Part shown: positions 51,351 through 55,206 of the stretch, in pieces
Numbering within the stretch: position 1 is the first letter of the stretch
Layout: each line of letters starts with the position of its first letter
Assembly: GCA_020026155.1 (NCBI GenBank)
Contig: JAHHQX010000011.1
Span: forward strand, 1-55,206
Reading direction: 5' to 3'
DNA length: 55,206 bases
Source of the DNA: Actinobacillus sp.
GTDB taxonomy: Bacteria > Pseudomonadota > Gammaproteobacteria > Enterobacterales > Pasteurellaceae
The notes under the pieces: generated by a model
The model's database searches: none
Told to the model about the DNA's origin: nothing
What the model saw: only the letters and a program-made list of their open reading frames with translations
Position numbers and translations under genes: made by a program

Positions 51351-52004
51351 ATGTTAAACCCTATTATGTCTTTACAGAAAAAAGTTTTTGCTTTCTTTTT
51401 AATGCTTTTCGCATTTGCTTTTGTTAGTAATGCGCAAGCAGCCGATAACAACAACCCGTATACATTGATGCAACAAACATCTAAAAGCCTATTCGGACAA
51501 ATCACCGCTGACCAAGCAAAAATCAAAAAAGATCCAAATTACTTAAAAACTATCGTAAAAGATACCCTTATGCCTTATGTTCACGTAAAATACGCCGGCT
51601 CACTCGTACTTGGTCGCCAACTTCGTACCATTGACCGTGTAGATCGTGAAAAATTCTTCAACGCATTCGGTGACTTTATCGTACAATCTTACGCACAAGC
51701 TTTAACGCTTTATCACAACCAAAAAGTGGAAATTGAAAAAGCAAAACCAATTGATGGCAATATCGTAAGTATTAAAGTACAAATTATTCAAAGTAATGCA
51801 ACTGCACCAGTAAATTTAAACTTCTTCTGGCGTAAAAACACCAAAACAGGTGCATGGCAAGTTTACGACTTAGCGGTTGAAGGTGTGAGCATGGTTGATA
51901 CAAAACGTCAAGAATGGTCACCAATTCTTCGTAAATCTGGTATCAACGCACTTATCGCACAAGTTGAAAAAGCAGCAAAAGTACCTGTTGCTTTCAGCAA
52001 ATAA
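51351..52004 (+). CDS. mlaC: periplasmic phospholipid-binding protein MlaC
   Basis: Shuttles phospholipids across the periplasm between the outer-membrane MlaA complex and MlaFEDB. It has 217 residues (E. coli 211) with a signal peptide ending near residue 27 (FVSNAQA). YVHVKYAGSLVLG and RVDREKFFNAFGDFIVQSYAQAL are family segments. AAGAGG precedes the ATG. mlaB starts 6 bases after its stop. Confidence 0.96.
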   Translation: MLNPIMSLQKKVFAFFLMLFAFAFVSNAQAADNNNPYTLMQQTSKSLFGQITADQAKIKKDPNYLKTIVKDTLMPYVHVKYAGSLVLGRQLRTIDRVDREKFFNAFGDFIVQSYAQALTLYHNQKVEIEKAKPIDGNIVSIKVQIIQSNATAPVNLNFFWRKNTKTGAWQVYDLAVEGVSMVDTKRQEWSPILRKSGINALIAQVEKAAKVPVAFSK

Positions 52005-52010
52005 GGAATA

Positions 52011-52355
52011 ATGATGCAACCATCTCATCCACTTTGCTGGGACGTGAAAACACAAGATGGCAACACGCATATTTATCTTGAAGGGGAATTAAGCCGTAAT
52101 ACCTTAATGCCCCTTTGGGAAATTTACAAAAAGGCGGAAAAGGAATTTTTTCCGCCGAATCCACATATCGTTTGGCATTTTGATAAAATAGTCCAGCTAG
52201 ATAGTGCAGGCTTTGCATTATTATGTGATTTTTTATATACAGGTGAACAACGTGGCACACAGCAAATCGCGACCTGCTCACCACAATTTTTAACCCTCGC
52301 GGATCTTTTCGGACTGATGTCCTGGATGAAAGGCTTTTTACCCGCAACCACTTAA
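52011..52355 (+). CDS. mlaB: STAS-domain protein MlaB
   Basis: Small cytoplasmic STAS protein that supports MlaF in the Mla complex. It has 114 residues. LEGELSRNTLMPLWEIY and WHFDKIVQLDSAGFALLCDFL match the STAS fold around its conserved Asp-Ser pair. AAGGA lies 3 bases from the ATG at 52011 and 6 from the next ATG at 52014, so the second Met may be the true start. Last of the five mla genes. Confidence 0.92.
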   Translation: MMQPSHPLCWDVKTQDGNTHIYLEGELSRNTLMPLWEIYKKAEKEFFPPNPHIVWHFDKIVQLDSAGFALLCDFLYTGEQRGTQQIATCSPQFLTLADLFGLMSWMKGFLPATT

Positions 52356-52375
52356 TAGAGAACTGAAATAGACTT

Positions 52376-52630
52376 ATGGAAACAACACAAATTGAACAAA
52401 TCTTAATGGAAAATTTACCGATTACTGAAGTACACGTACAAGGCGAAGATGCCCACTATAGCGTTATCGTAGTGAGTGATGAACTTGCCGCACTATCTCG
52501 CGTAAAACAACAACAAACCATTTATGCTCCATTAATGTCTCATTTCAGTAGTGGTGCTATCCACGCATTAAGCATTCGCACATTTACCCAAGAAAAATGG
52601 CAACGTGAACGTGCCTTAAATGGATTTTAA
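52376..52630 (+). CDS. ibaG: BolA family protein IbaG
   Basis: BolA-like small protein that pairs with monothiol glutaredoxin and [2Fe-2S]. It has 84 residues as in E. coli IbaG (YrbA). VQGEDAHYSVIVVSD, RVKQQQTIYAPL and IHALSIRTFTQEKW with the conserved His/Cys-position region match the family. Its place between mlaB and murA is conserved in gammaproteobacteria. Confidence 0.95.
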   Translation: METTQIEQILMENLPITEVHVQGEDAHYSVIVVSDELAALSRVKQQQTIYAPLMSHFSSGAIHALSIRTFTQEKWQRERALNGF

Positions 52631-52642
52631 GAGGAAATAACT

Positions 52643-53905
52643 ATGCAAAAGTTCCGCGTACACGGGGATACCAAACTTCAAGGTGAAGTAAAAATTTCAG
52701 GTGCGAAAAATGCCGCACTTCCAATTTTATTCGCAGCAATCTTAGCTGAAAAACCCGTAGAGTTAACCAATGTTCCTCAACTAAAAGACATTGAAACTGC
52801 ACTTAAAATTTTACGCCAATTCGGAATGAAGGCTGAACAAGAAGGCAATACTGTTTACTTGGATGCAAGCCACATCACCGATTACACCGCACCTTACGAT
52901 CTCGTCAAAACCATGCGCGCCTCTATCTGGGCATTAGCGCCACTTGTCGCACGTTTTCATCAAGGACGCGTATCTTTACCAGGCGGTTGTGCTATCGGTG
53001 CACGTCCTGTTGACATGCACATTGAAGCACTAAGAAAACTTGGCGCAGAAATTACCTTAATGGACGGTTACGTAGAAGCAACTGCACCAAACGGCTTGAT
53101 TGGCGCACATATCGTTATGGAAAAAGTCAGTGTCGGCGCGACTATCTCTGCAATGGTAGCCGCAACCTTAGCAAAAGGTAAAACCATTATCGAAAATGCC
53201 GCTTGTGAACCTGAAATTGTCGATACCGCTGATTTCTTAAATACGCTTGGTGCGAAAATCAAAGATGCAGGCAAATGCACAATTGAAATCGAAGGGGTAG
53301 AGCATCTTGCTGGTGGTAAACACAAAATCGTAGCAGACCGTATTGAAACAGGGACTTTCCTTGTCGCAGGTGCCATCTCTGGCGGAAAAATTACCTGTAC
53401 GCACACCAACCCACGCATTCTTGATGCTGTACTACAAAAATTACAAGAAGCAGGCGCAAAAATTGAAATCGACGGCGACAACATCACCCTCGATATGCAA
53501 GGTAAACGCCCACAAGCGGTAAACATCCGCACCCTACCATACCCAGGTTTCCCAACCGACATGCAAGCCCAATTCACCTTGCTTAACATGGTAGCCGAAG
53601 GCACCAGTGCGATCACCGAAACCATCTTTGAAAACCGCTTTATGCACGTCCCAGAACTTATTCGCATGGGCGGAAAAGCAGAAATCGAAGGCAACACCGC
53701 AATTTGCCACGGCGTAGAACAACTTTCTGCTGCCGAAGTCATGGCAACAGACCTCCGCGCCAGCATCAGCCTCGTCCTTGCCGGCTGTATCGCTCACGGA
53801 GAAACCATCGTAGATCGCATCTACCACATCGACCGTGGCTACGAACACATCGAAGAAAAACTTCAAAAACTCGGCGCAAAAATCGAGCGTTTTAAAGAAG
53901 ACTAG
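52643..53905 (+). CDS. murA: UDP-N-acetylglucosamine 1-carboxyvinyltransferase
   Basis: First committed enzyme of peptidoglycan synthesis, transferring enolpyruvate from PEP to UDP-GlcNAc; target of fosfomycin. It has 420 residues (E. coli 419). The catalytic Cys (position 115-116) is in LPGGCAIGARPVDMH, so the usual fosfomycin-sensitive residue is kept. VKISGAKNAALPILFA opens the protein. AGAGGA precedes the ATG. It ends the mla-ibaG-murA run. Confidence 0.98.
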   Translation: MQKFRVHGDTKLQGEVKISGAKNAALPILFAAILAEKPVELTNVPQLKDIETALKILRQFGMKAEQEGNTVYLDASHITDYTAPYDLVKTMRASIWALAPLVARFHQGRVSLPGGCAIGARPVDMHIEALRKLGAEITLMDGYVEATAPNGLIGAHIVMEKVSVGATISAMVAATLAKGKTIIENAACEPEIVDTADFLNTLGAKIKDAGKCTIEIEGVEHLAGGKHKIVADRIETGTFLVAGAISGGKITCTHTNPRILDAVLQKLQEAGAKIEIDGDNITLDMQGKRPQAVNIRTLPYPGFPTDMQAQFTLLNMVAEGTSAITETIFENRFMHVPELIRMGGKAEIEGNTAICHGVEQLSAAEVMATDLRASISLVLAGCIAHGETIVDRIYHIDRGYEHIEEKLQKLGAKIERFKED

Positions 53906-53913
53906 TCCAACAC

Positions 53914-53957
53914 AACCTCAATATTTATGCTAATTCCCTAAATATTGAGGTTTTTTT
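53914..53957 (+). terminator. murA terminator
   Basis: Perfect 14-bp stem AACCTCAATATTTA / TAAATATTGAGGTT (53914-53927, 53939-53952) with an 11-base loop and a T7 run. Confidence 0.92.
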
Positions 53958-54039
53958 AATAATTTTGCTATATATCAAAATATTCCACAATTTCCTACCC
54001 AAATAGGTGTGTCACCTAGAAAGTAGTGAAAAAGTGGCG

Positions 54040-54045
54040 TATAAT
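54040..54045 (+). promoter_or_regulatory. likely -10 box of the polysaccharide operon
   Basis: TATAAT 33 bases upstream of a mini reading frame and 60 bases upstream of rfbB. No good -35 is seen, which could mean activator dependence. Confidence 0.5.
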
Positions 54046-54077
54046 TCGCAAGCTTTTTGTTTTTATTAAGGGTAAAA

Positions 54078-54101
54078 ATGAGAAGTTTATTTTTTGTTTA
54101 G
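54078..54101 (+). CDS. seven-codon leader reading frame before rfbB
   Basis: ATG-AGA-AGT-TTA-TTT-TTT-GTT-TAG, preceded by TAAGGG at a good distance and ending 3 bases before the rfbB ATG at 54105. The encoded peptide (MRSLFFV) has no known role. Because rfbB lacks a strong ribosome site of its own, ribosomes that finish this frame may re-initiate on rfbB. Confidence 0.35.
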   Translation: MRSLFFV

Positions 54102-54104
54102 AGA

Positions 54105-55121
54105 ATGGGAATGATGGTAACCAAAACGATTTTTGTAACCGGTGGGGCAGGTTTTATCGGCTCGGCACTTGTACGTGCGCTGATCAAACGTGGTGGTTAC
54201 AAAGTTATCAATATTGATAAATTGACCTATGCGAGTAATTTATCCGCACTTTCAACTGTTTCATCTCATCCTAATTATATTTTTGAACAAGTAGATATCT
54301 GCGATACGCGGAAAATACATGAACTTTTTCAGCACTATCAGCCAGATGCTCTTATGCATTTAGCTGCCGAAAGCCATGTAGATCGATCTATCGATACCCC
54401 AGACATTTTTATCCAAACCAATGTCGTAGGTACAAGTGTTTTACTTGAGCAAAGTTACCAATATTGGCAAAAATTACCTGTAAACAAAAAACAAGCTTTT
54501 CGGTTTTTACATGTTTCGACAGATGAAGTGTATGGTGATTTAGAATTAACTGAACCACCGTTTACAGAAGAAAGCCCATACAAACCAAGTAGCCCATATT
54601 CTGCCTCTAAAGCAGCAAGTGATCACTTGGTGCAAGCATGGCACAGAACATACGGATTACCGACCTTAATTACGCATTGCTCTAATAATTTTGGACCTTT
54701 TCAACATCCAGAAAAGCTCATTCCGAAAATGATTAGCAATGCATTGCAAGGTAAACCATTACCCATTTACGGAAATGGTCAACAAATCCGTGATTGGCTA
54801 TATGTTGATGATCACGTAGAGGCACTTTATCAAGTTTTAACTAAAGGGCGAGTAGGAGAGAGTTATAACATTGGCGGAAATTGTGAAAAAACAAATTTAG
54901 AGGTTATTCACACAATTTGCCAAATCCTCGAAGAAATCGCACCCAATAAACTGAAAGGAATCGCACACTACACTGATCTCATCACTTTTATTCAAGATCG
55001 TCCAGGGCATGATAAAAGATATGCGGTGAATACAAGTAAAATTGAAAGAGAGATTGGGTATAAAAAAATGATAAGTTTCGAAGATGGAATAAAAAAATTT
55101 TTAATAAAAGATAATAATTAG
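54105..55121 (+). CDS. rfbB: dTDP-glucose 4,6-dehydratase
   Basis: NAD-dependent dehydratase making dTDP-4-keto-6-deoxyglucose for rhamnose or other deoxysugars of surface polysaccharide. It has 338 residues (E. coli RmlB 361, RffG 355). The NAD motif TGGAGFIGSAL, HLAAESHVDRSI, the catalytic STDEVYGDL and the Tyr/Lys pair in YSASKAASD are present. The start may be 54105, 54111 or 54114 (three nearby ATGs in frame). Without the rest of the locus, the rffG role (enterobacterial common antigen-like) cannot be excluded. Confidence 0.93.
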   Translation: MGMMVTKTIFVTGGAGFIGSALVRALIKRGGYKVINIDKLTYASNLSALSTVSSHPNYIFEQVDICDTRKIHELFQHYQPDALMHLAAESHVDRSIDTPDIFIQTNVVGTSVLLEQSYQYWQKLPVNKKQAFRFLHVSTDEVYGDLELTEPPFTEESPYKPSSPYSASKAASDHLVQAWHRTYGLPTLITHCSNNFGPFQHPEKLIPKMISNALQGKPLPIYGNGQQIRDWLYVDDHVEALYQVLTKGRVGESYNIGGNCEKTNLEVIHTICQILEEIAPNKLKGIAHYTDLITFIQDRPGHDKRYAVNTSKIEREIGYKKMISFEDGIKKFLIKDNN

Positions 55122-55206
55122 ATGAAAAAATCACTTTTAAAAAATTCACTTTATAAAATAACATTAGATTCGTTGAGAATTCTTATTCCATTGATAACGA
55201 TGCCAT
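55122..55206 (+). CDS. polysaccharide flippase (Wzx-like), partial, cut by window end
   Basis: The ATG directly follows the rfbB stop. The 28 codons in the window read MKKSLLKNSLYKITLDSLRI and continue LIPLITMP, which matches the opening of O-antigen/capsule flippases (short basic N-terminus, then a first helix ending ITxP). The rest lies outside. The tight spacing suggests one operon with rfbB. Confidence 0.65.
   Translation, partial: MKKSLLKNSLYKITLDSLRILIPLITMP

Noticed and set aside
53068..53766. A 232-codon reverse reading frame inside murA
   Set aside because: It lies fully antisense to an intact MurA with all motifs; its composition (Ser, Met, Pro rich) is a shadow of the murA codons.
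54026..54217. A 63-codon frame overlapping the start of rfbB
   Set aside because: It runs out of frame into the NAD-binding region of rfbB and resembles nothing.

Overview
The window reads as a stretch of chromosome from a low-GC gammaproteobacterium, most probably a member of the Pasteurellaceae. The grounds are its gene content (ArcA, KdkA, NrdDG, MenF/MenD, the 328-residue TtG-started PabB with a short PabC, Mla-IbaG-MurA) and protein sequences that, from memory, resemble Haemophilus and Escherichia proteins. Almost all of it is core chromosome. There is no phage, transposase or CRISPR array. The exact 9-base DNA-uptake words usual in this family (AAGTGCGGT or ACAAGCGGT) are nearly absent by eye, so the lineage within or near the family stays open.

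Layout. 17-2840: cytochrome bd oxidase cydABX. 2984-3102: a possible small RNA. 3286-5958: ybgC-tolQRA, ending in a strong terminator with no tolB or pal. 6054-8862: rraB, a small membrane protein, and the ABC-F ATPase yheS. 8863-9284: two diverged copies of a hairpin-rich repeat. 9285-11885: the anaerobic ribonucleotide reductase pair nrdDG on the minus strand. 12234-22290: a dissimilatory nitrate respiration cluster, narK-narGHJI-PPIase-Crp/Fnr regulator, behind a perfect FNR box. 22377-28110: alaA, menF-menD-dapB and trxA. 28161-33148: rbsK, the heat-shock operon dnaK-dnaJ with two sigma-32 promoters, and a small cysteine-tailed protein. 33484-33573: tRNA-Ser(GGA). 33701-38177: dauA, then folate genes pabA and divergent pabB-pabC, then ridA. 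38401-43331: a GDSL autotransporter esterase, pflA and nagBA. 43405-46646: kdkA and corC-lnt on the minus strand. 46959-47669: arcA. 47841-53905: a ClC transporter coupled to mlaFEDCB-ibaG-murA. 54105 to the end: rfbB and the start of a polysaccharide flippase, i.e. the edge of a surface polysaccharide locus.

Much of the content supports life with little oxygen: a high-affinity oxidase (cydABX), nitrate reductase, anaerobic nucleotide reduction (nrdDG), pyruvate formate-lyase activation (pflA), menaquinone synthesis (menFD) to feed Nar, and the redox regulator ArcA. FNR-like sites lie in front of narK and between corC and arcA. A second theme is the envelope: Tol, Lnt, KdkA, Mla, MurA, the autotransporter and the polysaccharide genes.

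The most unusual observations are: a dispersed palindromic element (five clear and two partial copies) that acts as a terminator but also has a conserved loop; a nar cluster with a built-in parvulin and a Crp/Fnr regulator whose four clustered cysteines are at the C-terminus; a NarK with an extra two-helix insert; a ClC protein lacking the GSGIP motif and overlapping mlaF; a likely broken or frameshifted DnaJ C-terminus at a CCCAAAA run; and a thioredoxin with a WCSPC active site.
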